A DNA stretch of 64,000 nucleotides from Marinilabiliales bacterium. GTDB taxonomy: Bacteria > Bacteroidota > Bacteroidia > Bacteroidales > SZUA-534. Each line of letters begins with the position of its first letter. Position 1 is the first letter of the stretch. Positions 35,037 to 44,869 of this stretch are shown one piece after another. Below the pieces are notes generated by a model, which did not search any database, was not told the origin of the DNA, and saw only the letters and a list, made by a program, of their open reading frames with translations. Both the position numbers and the translations under genes were made by a program. Location: positions 338,520 through 402,519 of the forward strand of contig DOTG01000038.1 in the NCBI GenBank assembly GCA_003512955.1, in the 5' to 3' direction.

Positions 35037-35156
35037 TACTCCGAAAAGTAGAAAAACTCGAAATTAGTCATCCGATGAATTCATAATTAGCTGATTAACT
35101 GACCATATTTATTTGAAATTGTAGCAAAAACATTTATCGGATAACTTTTCGGAGTA
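35037..35156. repeat. inverted repeat between the two caspase-like genes
   Basis: TACTCCGAAAAGT (35037-35049) pairs perfectly with ACTTTTCGGAGTA (35144-35156), with 94 bases between them. Inside are further short matches (ATCCGAT, 35070 region, with ATCGGAT, 35136 region). It could be a palindromic repeat element or fold in the leader of the next gene. Confidence 0.55.
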
Positions 35157-35254
35157 GATTCAACGATGTTTTGATGGGAAAAACTGTTAAAGCATCGTTT
35201 TGTTTTAAAAGTTTTAATACTATTTTTGAAGCAGATACACCAAAATCCACTACT

Positions 35255-38050
35255 ATGATTGGAAATAAATTCTTTGCAGCCATTCCGTTTCTATTTGTAT
35301 TGACTCTAGCTGTTCAAGCACAAACCCTTGAAGAAATTGAGAAAAAAGCGTTTGACACTTACAATGCGAAAGACTATACCACTTCTAAAATATTGTTCCA
35401 GAAATTACTCAACCAGGGGAAAAAAGAAGGTTATATTTATTGGAACATCGCTCTATGCAGCTCCTTTTTAGAAGAATATGACTTTTCGAACGAAAATTAC
35501 CAATTAGCCATTCCTTTTTATCAAGGCGATAATGAAAACCTGGGGACTTTGTATGCCAACATTGCCGATAACTATTCGTCGTTAAAAAAACAGGAACAGG
35601 CATTAACCTGGTATGATAAAGCCATATCGCTCGATACCAAATACAAAGGAAAATACCTCTGGAACAAAGGTTCGGTATATTTTGTAATGGACAAATTAAC
35701 CGAGGCTAACGATTACTACAAACAGGCCATTCCTTTTTATTCCGACAAAATTGAATCGCAAGCCCGGTTATATAAGTATATTGGGGATAACTACAAAACA
35801 CTCGCAGATTACCAAAACGCCATTGAATCGTACAACAAAGGAATAGCATTAAACCCGGAAGAGGTGGGCGACATTTATTGGGACAGGGGAATTGCTTACT
35901 ACTGGCTCCAAAATTACAGTGGAGCCATTGGTTCGTATCAAAGTGCGCTGTCGTACTATACGGCCGATGAATCAAAAGCAACCCTTTACAGCAACATCGC
36001 CGGCTGCTATAACAAGATGGATGATAAGACGGATGCCATTCAATATTACGAAAAAGCCATTGCGCTAAACACCGAAAAAAGCGGTTCATACTTATGGAGC
36101 TTGGCCGGCATTTTATCTGATCAAAAAAAATATGACGAAGCCATTAATAACTATTTAAAAGCCACTTCCTATTATAATGACGATCCTGAAAACGTTGCAT
36201 CACTGTACAGTAATATTGCAAATAATTATACAAACTTAAAAGAATATGATAAAGCCATTGAAAATTACACCTCGTCTATTTCAAAAAGCCCTGATAATTC
36301 TAAGTATTTATATTACCGTGGAAAAGCCAACTATATCTATTTAAACAACCAAGCTGCGGCTAAACCCGATTTTTTAAAGACTATTGAAATGGAGAAGGGC
36401 CGGGAAACTATTTATACCGCTTATGCCAAAGGTTTTTTGGGCGATAAAGAGGGAGCCATTTATTTAATGAACAAACTGGAAACCCAAATGAAGGAGCCAT
36501 GGGAAAAAAGTACACATTTTTACAATTATGCCTGCCTGTACGCCCTTCTTTCCGATGAATCCAATGCCATTGCTTATTTAGACAAGGCTATAACCGAAGG
36601 CTACTCAAACTACGATTGGATACTCAAAGATGATGACTTCAATTTTATCAAATACAAAAAAAGTTTTAAAAACCTGATGGAAAAACACAACATACCCTTC
36701 ACGATTGAAATGCCGTCGGTGGAAGAATTAATTACCAACGAAGTACGGTCGGTACTCAATGTCTGGTTGGTAAAAGGGGAATTCGAGACCAGTGCCCAGT
36801 ATCAGGAGCGTATTAAAAACACGGATCAAAAGATTAAAGAAATCCAAAATAAAGTCACTCAGAAGTTGATGAAAGAGGAGTTGGATGCCATTAATTTTAA
36901 AGATTTTTTCCTTGGAAGGTATGATGCCGATCGCCAGGCATTTCAACTGAATTACCCCAACATGGAACCCATAGCTGTAGAGGTTCCCATTGCCGAAGCC
37001 CCTTCGTTTAAAGAGAATGTGGCAAAACTGGAATTTTCAGGACAAAAAATGGTGGTCAGTCAGAATAAATGGGTATTAAGTTATTTGAAAATCAAAAATC
37101 CGGTAACCCTAAAAATTTACGCGTTCGACATTACCAAACAGCCCGATTATGATCCTTCGAACCTTTTTGCCTTAAATGTGGGCGACCTGAATTTGGATGT
37201 AGATAAGAATTTAGCCACAAAACCGTCAAGCAAGCAGGAAGTTACCAAAGCCAATATTTATTCCATTCCCGATATTGATAAAGAGATACCCATTAACCCA
37301 ACAAAAGATGAGAATTCGTTTGCCTTGGTCATTGGGAACGAAAATTACGTGAATGAAATTAAAGTTCCCTTTGCCCATAACGATGCAGGTTCGTTTAAAA
37401 ATTATGCCGAAAAAGTGTTAGGCATCCCGGCAAACCACATCCATTTTGCCAAAGATGCCACCTATGGCCAAATGCTTACCGAACTGGAATGGCTCGCCAA
37501 TGTAATAAAAGCCTACAACGGAAAAGCTAAAGTATTTGTGTATTATGCAGGCCATGGTATGCCCGACGAAAATAGCGGTACCGCCTATATCCTGCCGGTT
37601 GACGGTAACTCCACTATAAGTAAGACCGCCGTAAAACTGGACGAAATGTATAGCATGTTATCGCAATTACCAGCCGAAAAGATCACCGTGTTTTTAGACG
37701 CCTGTTTTAGTGGAGCCGCCCGCAGTGGCGATTTGGCCAAAGGACGTGGGGTGAAAATAAAACCAAAAGAAAATGTGGTTAATGGCAATCTGGTAATTTT
37801 TTCGGCCACTTCGGGGAACGAAACCGCTTTTCCTTACGCCGAAATGCAGCATGGCCTGTTCACCTATTATCTATTGAAAAAGATTAAGGACACCAATGGT
37901 TTGGTTAATTACCAGGAATTGGCTGCCCACCTGAGTACAACCGTGTATCAACAAGCAGTGGTTATCAACAACAAACCCCAAACGCCTACGGTTGTTGCAA
38001 GCCCGGTGCTGGGGGAAAGCTGGAAGGATTTTCAATTATCGGGGAAATAA
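35255..38050 (+). CDS. exported TPR / caspase-like (C14) protein
   Basis: This is an exported protein of 931 residues. The start at 35255 gives MIGNKFFAAIPFLFVLTLAV with cleavage after VQAQ; an open extension to 35171 has no support. Residues 25-450 carry about ten TPR units, for example ALTWYDKAISLDTKYKGKYL, AIESYNKGIALNPEEVGDIY and AIQYYEKAIALNTEKSGSYL. A middle region (DFFLGRYDADRQAFQLNYPN, VAKLEFSGQKMVVSQNKWVL) follows, found in other Bacteroidota caspase-like proteins. The C-terminal domain FALVIGNENYVNEIKV is caspase-like with His767 in YYAGHGMPDE and Cys817 in FLDACFSGAAR, both intact. It shares about the same C-terminal domain as the WD40 protein 245 bases upstream. TPRs probably bind partner proteins in the periplasm or at the surface. 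Activity and targets are unknown. Confidence 0.88.
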   Translation: MIGNKFFAAIPFLFVLTLAVQAQTLEEIEKKAFDTYNAKDYTTSKILFQKLLNQGKKEGYIYWNIALCSSFLEEYDFSNENYQLAIPFYQGDNENLGTLYANIADNYSSLKKQEQALTWYDKAISLDTKYKGKYLWNKGSVYFVMDKLTEANDYYKQAIPFYSDKIESQARLYKYIGDNYKTLADYQNAIESYNKGIALNPEEVGDIYWDRGIAYYWLQNYSGAIGSYQSALSYYTADESKATLYSNIAGCYNKMDDKTDAIQYYEKAIALNTEKSGSYLWSLAGILSDQKKYDEAINNYLKATSYYNDDPENVASLYSNIANNYTNLKEYDKAIENYTSSISKSPDNSKYLYYRGKANYIYLNNQAAAKPDFLKTIEMEKGRETIYTAYAKGFLGDKEGAIYLMNKLETQMKEPWEKSTHFYNYACLYALLSDESNAIAYLDKAITEGYSNYDWILKDDDFNFIKYKKSFKNLMEKHNIPFTIEMPSVEELITNEVRSVLNVWLVKGEFETSAQYQERIKNTDQKIKEIQNKVTQKLMKEELDAINFKDFFLGRYDADRQAFQLNYPNMEPIAVEVPIAEAPSFKENVAKLEFSGQKMVVSQNKWVLSYLKIKNPVTLKIYAFDITKQPDYDPSNLFALNVGDLNLDVDKNLATKPSSKQEVTKANIYSIPDIDKEIPINPTKDENSFALVIGNENYVNEIKVPFAHNDAGSFKNYAEKVLGIPANHIHFAKDATYGQMLTELEWLANVIKAYNGKAKVFVYYAGHGMPDENSGTAYILPVDGNSTISKTAVKLDEMYSMLSQLPAEKITVFLDACFSGAARSGDLAKGRGVKIKPKENVVNGNLVIFSATSGNETAFPYAEMQHGLFTYYLLKKIKDTNGLVNYQELAAHLSTTVYQQAVVINNKPQTPTVVASPVLGESWKDFQLSGK

Positions 38051-38160
38051 CCCGGAAAATACAGATTATGATTTGGATGATTTTTCAATTTTAAAATTCA
38101 ACTTGACCTTTCAAGAAATTTAAGAATAATGGAAATAAATTATAGAACCAATTTTCCATC

Positions 38161-39354
38161 TTAAACTTTATTCAGCGCATCCACAGCCAAACAGGCCATT
38201 ACCTGCATCCCGGTTTCAATAGCTTTTTCGTTGGCAATAAATTTGGGCGAATGCAATCCGGCAGCAGCTTCTCCATTCTTTTCGGCCACGCCCAACCTGT
38301 AAAAGCAGGCCGGGTATTTCTGGGCAAACCACCCAAAATCTTCTGCGGTCATCCGGATATCCAAAGCATGCACCTGTGTTTTGCCTAACAATTCTGTGGC
38401 AGCTTTTATGGCTTTTTCAGTAACTCCGGGGCTGTTGTACACCGATGGAAACCCAATCTGGATATCAACCTCAGCATTTCCTTCCATACCTTCGGCCACC
38501 GAATGGGCAAGTTTCCGTATTTTATCGTGAGCCACGTAGCGCCACTGTTCATCCATGGTACGGAAAGTCCCTTCCAACCGGACTGTTTCAGGAATAATGT
38601 TCATGGCGCTGTTGCAAACAATGTTCCCGAACGAAAGCACCGCCGGCACCTGTGCAGGAACAATGCGGCTGACAACCTGCTGTAAACTGACCACTGTTTG
38701 TGCCGCCATTAAAACCGTATCGATGGTTTTATGAGGTAAGGCGGCATGCCCGCCTTTTCCTTTCAGGGTGATGTAAATTTCGTCGGAAGAAGCCATGTAT
38801 TGTCCGGGACGGAAACCCACATGCCCGGCGGGTAGTTCAGGATACACATGTTGGCCGATGATTAAATCGGGAGTATGTTCTGAAAAAACACCATCTTCGA
38901 GCATCAGTTTGGCCCCACCCGGGATTTTTTCTTCGCCGGGCTGAAAAACCAATACTATTTTTCCGCTCCAATGGCTTTTAAGTTCATTTAAAATTTTGGC
39001 AGCCCCCAGCAAACAAGCGGTATGAATATCATGTCCGCATGCGTGCATCGCCCCAACATTCACCGATCTGTAAGGAAGGTCGTTTTCTTCGGTAATAGGC
39101 AACGCATCCATATCGGCACGTAAAGCCACTGTTTTTCCGGCTCCTTTTTCACCCTGAATAACTCCCAAAATTCCAAACCCGCCAATTCCGGTTTTATGGC
39201 TGATTCCCCATCCGTTGAGTTTTGAAGAAACAAAAGCTGCAGTTTCTTTCTCCTGGAACGAAAGCTCGGGATGCGCATGAATGTGCCTGCGGATGGCAAC
39301 TATTTCGGAGAAATACTGTTGCGATAATTCGGTAATTTTTGCCTGTAACATCAT
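38161..39354 (-). CDS. M20 family amidohydrolase (N-acyl amino acid / hippurate type)
   Basis: This is a metal-dependent amidohydrolase of 397 residues in the M20D group, which removes acyl groups from amino acids. The metal ligands are seen in MHACGHDIHTACLLGAAKIL, VFQPGEEKIPGGAKLML (Glu-Glu) and IIGQHVYPELPAGHVGFRPG, and the C-terminal LHSPKFIANEKAIETG. The dimerisation domain GKGGHAALPHKTIDTVLMAA is present. The opening HAHPELSFQEKETAAFV is typical of the family. No signal peptide is found, so the enzyme is cytoplasmic. It shares the strand with the propeller/barrel gene 9 bases upstream and is probably cotranscribed. The substrate is not determined by the sequence; hippurate, N-acetyl amino acids or indole-acetyl amino acids are all possible. 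Confidence 0.92.
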   Translation of the reverse strand: MMLQAKITELSQQYFSEIVAIRRHIHAHPELSFQEKETAAFVSSKLNGWGISHKTGIGGFGILGVIQGEKGAGKTVALRADMDALPITEENDLPYRSVNVGAMHACGHDIHTACLLGAAKILNELKSHWSGKIVLVFQPGEEKIPGGAKLMLEDGVFSEHTPDLIIGQHVYPELPAGHVGFRPGQYMASSDEIYITLKGKGGHAALPHKTIDTVLMAAQTVVSLQQVVSRIVPAQVPAVLSFGNIVCNSAMNIIPETVRLEGTFRTMDEQWRYVAHDKIRKLAHSVAEGMEGNAEVDIQIGFPSVYNSPGVTEKAIKAATELLGKTQVHALDIRMTAEDFGWFAQKYPACFYRLGVAEKNGEAAAGLHSPKFIANEKAIETGMQVMACLAVDALNKV

Positions 39355-39363
39355 AAACTGAAT

Positions 39364-42300
39364 TTAAAAGTCGGTACAAAGTGATAAATAAAACACCCGG
39401 GGTAAAACCCTTCCGCCATCAATTCCCCAAGCCCAATCGGTGCGGATATAGTAGCCCAAAAAACGGGAACGCAACCCAAAACCTACACCGGCTACCAATG
39501 GATAATGTTTCTGATCGATAACCACTCTTATAGGTTTTGATTGATTTAGTTCTTCATAATCGTAAGCATTTCGGGCATTAATCGGGTTCCAGCCTTCCCA
39601 GGCAGAACCAATATCGGTAAAACCAATCACCATAAAGTTATTAAAAAAATCGCTGCTAATAGGCCGGTTAAAAACATAACGGATGATGGGCCACCGGAGC
39701 TCAAAATTGGTTACGGCAAAGCTATTGCCGTTGCGTACATTTTGTACAAACCCCCGCATGTTTGTGGCCACAGCCTGATAGGCCCAATTCTTTTCTGTAT
39801 TGATATTTACCGATTGGTCGAACGTCGGGGTATTGTTTGAAAAATTCATCCAGTTATCTACGCCCCCCAGGTAATAGATCAGCAAAGAGTTCCCAAACGA
39901 GGTACTCCAGGCCAGGCGGCTGGCAAACACCAAATCGCGGTGAATGGGAAGATAGTTCCTTACATCGGCACCAACCACAAACAGATGCGAGTTGTACCCG
40001 GAGCCCAACTGGTTGTAATATTCGCCAAAGAACTTCATCCGGCTCCCATCCCAGAGATTTAAGCCCAGCCCCCGGACATTATCTACAATAAATTCCGATT
40101 TGAGGCCTGCCCAGATTTTATGATCATTGGACTGCTTAAGTGAATTCGCATCTATTGATTTATATACCTGTTCGTCGTAGCGCAACGAGGCCGTGGTGCG
40201 TAAAGCATGTATCTGCGAGAAGGGGTATTTATACACTGCCATCAGTTCGTTCGTGAAGATTTTTGAAAACGACGATTCCGTAAGGCTTTCAAACACCTGC
40301 CGGTGATAGATGTATTGCTTGTCGAGCCTGTTTTTGAGGTTCTCGACGCTCACCAGATATTCGTTCGATTCAAAATCAACCGAAAAACGGATACCCCCGG
40401 TAATTTTATAGTCCTCGAACAGATCATTGGCCCCAATTTTCATCAGCACGTTAAAACCCGGGTTGAAATAAAAGGCACTTCCTGTAAAGGCTTGATAGCT
40501 TTGATTCATGAAACCAAAATCAACTTGCGTAACCAAAAGGTTCGAATAGAAATTGGTAAAATACACCAACTGTTTGGGCAAGGCAAAAACTTTTGGTTTT
40601 TCCTCGTCGGGGGTGAATTTCAGGGCCTGTTTCTCAATCTCAAACACATAATTGTTGATATCAATCAAAGTGTCGCTGAGCCAGGCCGGGAGCTCCTCAA
40701 CCACCAATGAGTCAGGTTCGTTCCGGGCTTCAGGGTTGCGCATCAAACTATCCAACTGGTACTGCTCATCGTGGTAATTGCGGAACCAGGTTTCCGGAAC
40801 CACCGTATTTGATGATACCAGATCGGGGCTCCAATCGTAATTTATGAGCGAGTAACGCTTAACCTCCTTCGAGGCATCGGCAAAAGAATGTGTAACCCGG
40901 TTATAGTCGAATCCCTGGATGCTAAAAGCCCGGTTGGTGATGGTCGCGCGGTTGGTAAAAATCCGGTAATGGATAGAGGTGTCAATAAAACTTATGGTAC
41001 TGTCAAAAGCTGCAAACCCCTTGTTGACAATTCCATTTTGATCCGACAGGAAAAAAAACTGTTGCCTTTTAAATTCTTTGGGGGCCCATTCGTCCACGTT
41101 CCAGGTATCTGTTAACCGTTGGAGTTCTTGCGTGGGTTCGGAGGTATTGTAAACAAAAAGGTCGAAATTGTTCTGTATTTCGGGTTTTGCCTCTTTATTA
41201 TTATTCAATAGATTGGTTTTCCGGTTCGATGCAAAAATGATTTTAGAAGAGCCTTCGGAAAAACCGGGATTCAAATCATCGGTCAGGTCATTGGTGATGC
41301 GGTTAAAGGTGCTGGCTGCCAGTGAATAGGTAAAAATATCGGTAAACCCATCAATCACACCAGACATGACCAATTGCTGTCCATCGGGGGAGTAACTGTA
41401 ATCGAGCACTTTATCGAGGTAAAACAACTCCCGGTGAACTGTTTCGCCGGTTTCGAGGGTGTAAAAATCGAGCCAGATAAGGCCTTTCCGTTCATAAATA
41501 TAGGTAAGTACCTTACCTGTGGGGTGCCAAGCCAGTAACGGATAGGAGTAATCGGTTATCTGTTCCAGTTTGTTTTCGCGCCTGAGTATTTTTTTAGTTC
41601 TCCGGGTTTGCGTATTATATAGCCAAATGGCGTATTGTCCATCCTGGTTGGTGACATAAGAAATATAGGTCCCATCGGGCGACATTTTTACCTGTTGGTA
41701 CACCTTTTTCCGGTTGGGCCTTTTAACTATTTTTACTGAACCCCCGGGATGTTCCTCTTTCTGTTTCTGTTCTTCGGTATAGCGAGCCTGGTGGTAATAA
41801 AACCAATCGCTTAAAGCTTCTTTAAGGGGCATACCAAGCACATATAAAAAACCCGATTCCACGCTTTTCGAAATCCGGGTCATATATACAATTTGCGGAA
41901 CAATTTCAGGTCCATAGGTTTCGGCCAAATAACGCCAAAAAGCATGTCCGGCAATTTTCGCATTATCGCCATGCATCCGGTGGATTTTTTGTACTTTACC
42001 CTCAAGGATGGCATTTTTTATTTTTGCTTCGGTTTCAAAATCAAGGTCATAAGCCATATACGAGATTAGCCCGGGGGTAAACCATTCCGGAAGGTTCAAC
42101 ATGGTTGACGATGATACCCTATCACGGAAACTGCCGCCATAAAGCATCTCATTGATAAGGATTTCGGTAATGGAAGCCCGGATTTGGCGTTTGAGTTTGA
42201 CATGGTCGCCCTCGTAATACAAAAAGACCTTGTTGTCAATAATCCGGGTAACCCCGCCAATGTTGTAATCTTCGGCACCTGTAACCAGGCCAATGTTGCT

Positions 42301-42621
42301 TTGCCGGAATTCGCTCTGTTTGTTATATACAATAAAAATGATGCGCCTCTGCAAAATCTCTTCCAGGGAATATTCAATATATTCCAGCTCGTTGCTGGCT
42401 ATTTCTGAAATATATGATGCCAGTTGGCTTCCGCTAACATAAAAATAGGTATCGAATTTTGGGAACCGGTAATATTGCCAATAAAAATCGTTGTACTGAA
42501 CCCGGCTTTTGCCAAAAGTCATCTGGTGGCCGTTATAAAACTGGGCAAAAGTTGCCAAAGCGAGGGTCTGAAATAAAACCCAGCCCACGAACCGCTTTGC
42601 TATGTTTGCCCCAAATATCAT
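39364..42621 (-). CDS. TolB-like propeller / outer membrane surface-antigen barrel protein
   Basis: This is a large exported protein of 1,085 residues with the signal peptide FVGWVLFQTLALATFAQ. The N-terminal 300 residues (WFTPGLISYMAYDLDFETEA, AGHAFWRYLAETYGPEIVP) resemble the gluzincin-like 'peptidase MA' region without a clear HExxH. Next come PD40/TolB-like repeats (QVKMSPDGTYISYVTNQDGQ, LLAWHPTGKVLTYIYERKG, YSYSPDGQQLVMSGVIDG, GFSEGSSKIIFASNRKTN). The C-terminal 350 residues form a barrel of the bacterial surface-antigen kind (GGIRFSVDFESNEYLVSVEN, VAGVGFGLRSRFLGYYIRTD), ending YLSLCTDF with terminal Phe. It probably sits in the outer membrane with a periplasmic propeller. It lies 24 bases after RlmB and before the M20 gene. 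Function is unknown. Confidence 0.85.
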   Translation of the reverse strand: MIFGANIAKRFVGWVLFQTLALATFAQFYNGHQMTFGKSRVQYNDFYWQYYRFPKFDTYFYVSGSQLASYISEIASNELEYIEYSLEEILQRRIIFIVYNKQSEFRQSNIGLVTGAEDYNIGGVTRIIDNKVFLYYEGDHVKLKRQIRASITEILINEMLYGGSFRDRVSSSTMLNLPEWFTPGLISYMAYDLDFETEAKIKNAILEGKVQKIHRMHGDNAKIAGHAFWRYLAETYGPEIVPQIVYMTRISKSVESGFLYVLGMPLKEALSDWFYYHQARYTEEQKQKEEHPGGSVKIVKRPNRKKVYQQVKMSPDGTYISYVTNQDGQYAIWLYNTQTRRTKKILRRENKLEQITDYSYPLLAWHPTGKVLTYIYERKGLIWLDFYTLETGETVHRELFYLDKVLDYSYSPDGQQLVMSGVIDGFTDIFTYSLAASTFNRITNDLTDDLNPGFSEGSSKIIFASNRKTNLLNNNKEAKPEIQNNFDLFVYNTSEPTQELQRLTDTWNVDEWAPKEFKRQQFFFLSDQNGIVNKGFAAFDSTISFIDTSIHYRIFTNRATITNRAFSIQGFDYNRVTHSFADASKEVKRYSLINYDWSPDLVSSNTVVPETWFRNYHDEQYQLDSLMRNPEARNEPDSLVVEELPAWLSDTLIDINNYVFEIEKQALKFTPDEEKPKVFALPKQLVYFTNFYSNLLVTQVDFGFMNQSYQAFTGSAFYFNPGFNVLMKIGANDLFEDYKITGGIRFSVDFESNEYLVSVENLKNRLDKQYIYHRQVFESLTESSFSKIFTNELMAVYKYPFSQIHALRTTASLRYDEQVYKSIDANSLKQSNDHKIWAGLKSEFIVDNVRGLGLNLWDGSRMKFFGEYYNQLGSGYNSHLFVVGADVRNYLPIHRDLVFASRLAWSTSFGNSLLIYYLGGVDNWMNFSNNTPTFDQSVNINTEKNWAYQAVATNMRGFVQNVRNGNSFAVTNFELRWPIIRYVFNRPISSDFFNNFMVIGFTDIGSAWEGWNPINARNAYDYEELNQSKPIRVVIDQKHYPLVAGVGFGLRSRFLGYYIRTDWAWGIDGGRVLPRVFYLSLCTDF

Positions 42622-42645
42622 TCAGCTGATTTATTAAACAATGAA

Positions 42646-43407
42646 TTAAACTCCCTGCCGTTGGCGTACCACTTCATATAACAATACCGATGCTGCCGCC
42701 GATACATTTAACGATTCAATCTGCCCAAGAATGGGTATTTTTATCAGGTGATCACAGGTGCGGATAACTTCCACACTTAAGCCAATATCTTCGGAACCCA
42801 TCACCAGGCAAATAGGGCCGGTAAGGTTTTGCCTGTAATACACCTCCGAAGTTTTTTCAGTAGCCCCAAAAACCTTTATCCCGCTTTGTTGGGCATATTG
42901 CAATGCTTTTTTTAGCGATGTTACCCGGCAAACCGGCAATTTATACAAGGCTCCGGCAGATGTCTTTACGGCATCGGAACCAATGCGGGCCGAGCCTTTT
43001 TCGGGAATGACAATTACATCAACCCCTGCACATTCGGCAGAACGGACAATGGCTCCAAAATTGCGAACATCGGTAATTTCGTCCAATGCCAAAATAAATG
43101 GTTCTTTGGCCGCCTCGAACAACCGGGCAACCTCCTCCTCGAACACTGAAAAACTGATGGGTGAAACCAGCGCGATCACCCCTTGATGGTTTTTTTGCGA
43201 CACCCGGTTGAGTTTCTCATCAGGGACTATCTGATAAGGGACCTGGTGCGTTTGCATTTCGGTGTACAGCTCTTTAATCAAATCGCCGCTTAGCCCGCGT
43301 TTAATGAGCACCTTGTCAACATCTTTCCCTGCCCGTATGGCTTCAATTACAGCCCGGATACCAAAAATAAAATCTTCGTTGCTATGTTCCCTTTTGTTTT
43401 GCATCAC
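42646..43407 (-). CDS. rlmB: 23S rRNA 2'-O-ribose methyltransferase RlmB (SpoU family)
   Basis: This enzyme methylates the ribose of G2251 in 23S rRNA with SAM. The 253-residue product has an N-terminal SpoU substrate-binding domain (FIFGIRAVIEAIRAGKDVDK, QVPYQIVPDEKLNRVSQKNH) and a C-terminal SPOUT domain. The motifs are ALDEITDVRNFGAIVRSAEC (motif 1), CLVMGSEDIGLS (motif 2), and KIPILGQIESLNVSAAASVL (motif 3, trefoil knot). Each is complete. Its position two bases after the GWxTD gene on the same strand suggests cotranscription with it and with the propeller/barrel gene. In related genomes the enzyme is a housekeeping gene, and its precise target can vary among SpoU paralogues, so the symbol is likely rather than certain. 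Confidence 0.92.
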   Translation of the reverse strand: MMQNKREHSNEDFIFGIRAVIEAIRAGKDVDKVLIKRGLSGDLIKELYTEMQTHQVPYQIVPDEKLNRVSQKNHQGVIALVSPISFSVFEEEVARLFEAAKEPFILALDEITDVRNFGAIVRSAECAGVDVIVIPEKGSARIGSDAVKTSAGALYKLPVCRVTSLKKALQYAQQSGIKVFGATEKTSEVYYRQNLTGPICLVMGSEDIGLSVEVIRTCDHLIKIPILGQIESLNVSAAASVLLYEVVRQRQGV

Positions 43408-43408
43408 T

Positions 43409-44674
43409 TTAAGGATTTAATGAAAATATCCGCCCCTCGCGCCAAGTGGCTATAGCATTGTACCACATGCGGGAATATAAGTCGGAACGTTCTAAAATAC
43501 TCAACTTTCCAAACAATGGATGGTAGTCGTAATAAAAATAAAACTCAATAGCCTCCTTTTTTCCTTTCCCATAAACCCAGTATTCGCCCTGATCGGTGAG
43601 CTGAACTTTTGCCGGGGGCCCGCATATTGTATAAACCATTCCTTTATCGGTGAGCCAGCCTTCTTTTGTGCCGGTAAAAAAATAATTGGCCAGTTGAACG
43701 CGGTTATAGTAAACACGGATCAGTTCCCTTGCTTTATCCAGGTCGCCGGCTGTTGAAATCCAAAATGAATCTACAGCCTGTTTGGGGTTGTTTAGGTTCC
43801 AATAGACTTCCATCTCTTTGCTGCTGCATAAGTAGCCCAATGGGCGGAGCATGTCCTCCGGGGTTTTTATATACGGGAAATGTATGCCTGTTCCGAGATA
43901 CGGTTTACCAATGACACTTTCTGTTGCCTTGAAACAATAAAGCCCTGGTTGGTTGAATGTAAATAATACGGTGTCGGGATTGGTTAAAACCCATGAAGAA
44001 TCGGCTTGCCCCCCTTCTAAAACCTCCTCCCCAATCTGATCCGGGGGCTCGGGTAAAAGGGTATCTGGGCGATAATATTCCACTTTCATCCCTTTAGGGT
44101 TCAAAATACCGGAACGTATCCGAAAACTATCGTTGACCGAAAAGTGGGGCTGAAACAAGGGATTCCCGTGAACCGAAAGCATCATGTAGCTATTGGCATT
44201 CCCATCAGGTTGAAAATCCAGTTCCATTACTTTCGATATCTGCACCTGCGAGTTTATATCGGTTAAAAAAACCTCCATAACATACTTGCCTTTTTCAAGA
44301 AGCCTGATGGGTACAAAACCCACATATTGCGACCGTGGTTTTCCTTTAAAGTGAAACATCGTGGTCAGGCTATCAATGATTTCAATGCTGTTATAGGTTT
44401 TGGTTACCCTGAAAAAAAGCTGTACATGGGCTTTGGCAATTGAATCTTTGGGATCGGGCTTATAAGCCAATTCCCAAGGAAAGAACCGGAAATACAACCG
44501 CAGTTCGGTGGAAGAAGGCATAAAAACCGAAAATTCGGGGTGAATCTGGGTTTGCCCGGGATTGTAATGGCTGGAAAAGTCGCGGTTGCTAATGGTATCG
44601 TAAACGGTGACGCATGAAACCACAACCAGGGAAAATCCCAATAGCACTGTCCATATATGTAGCTTCAATTTCAC
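43409..44674 (-). CDS. GWxTD domain-containing lipoprotein-like protein
   Basis: This is an exported 421-residue protein of the GWxTD family, named after a motif visible here as GTKEGWLTDKGMVYTICGPP at about residues 340-360. The N-terminus MKLKLHIWTVLLGFSLVVVS is followed by CV, which fits a lipoprotein signal (VVSC). The domain usually covers 100-120 residues and often lies in proteins of lipid or cell envelope context. Here the rest (LYFRFFPWELAYKPDPKDSI, LQLFFRVTKTYNSIEIIDS) forms beta-rich sequence without known domains. It lies two bases before rlmB and starts a transcript on the minus strand. Its function is unknown; conservation in Bacteroidota and Ignavibacteria suggests an envelope role. 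Confidence 0.85.
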   Translation of the reverse strand: MKLKLHIWTVLLGFSLVVVSCVTVYDTISNRDFSSHYNPGQTQIHPEFSVFMPSSTELRLYFRFFPWELAYKPDPKDSIAKAHVQLFFRVTKTYNSIEIIDSLTTMFHFKGKPRSQYVGFVPIRLLEKGKYVMEVFLTDINSQVQISKVMELDFQPDGNANSYMMLSVHGNPLFQPHFSVNDSFRIRSGILNPKGMKVEYYRPDTLLPEPPDQIGEEVLEGGQADSSWVLTNPDTVLFTFNQPGLYCFKATESVIGKPYLGTGIHFPYIKTPEDMLRPLGYLCSSKEMEVYWNLNNPKQAVDSFWISTAGDLDKARELIRVYYNRVQLANYFFTGTKEGWLTDKGMVYTICGPPAKVQLTDQGEYWVYGKGKKEAIEFYFYYDYHPLFGKLSILERSDLYSRMWYNAIATWREGRIFSLNP

Positions 44675-44869
44675 CTGTATAACTATTTTTCAGCTTGGGA
44701 TTGCTATTGTTTTCATATTTCTTTTGGGTAAACTCAGATTTATTCCCGATAAATTTCTGGCAATCCAAGCAAAAAGCAATATTAGCGTGATTTGATGAGA
44801 TTAAAAAATGACAAAACAAGATAATTTCAATTAACCTTGATTCCGCAAGTAAAATATTAAACATCAAGA

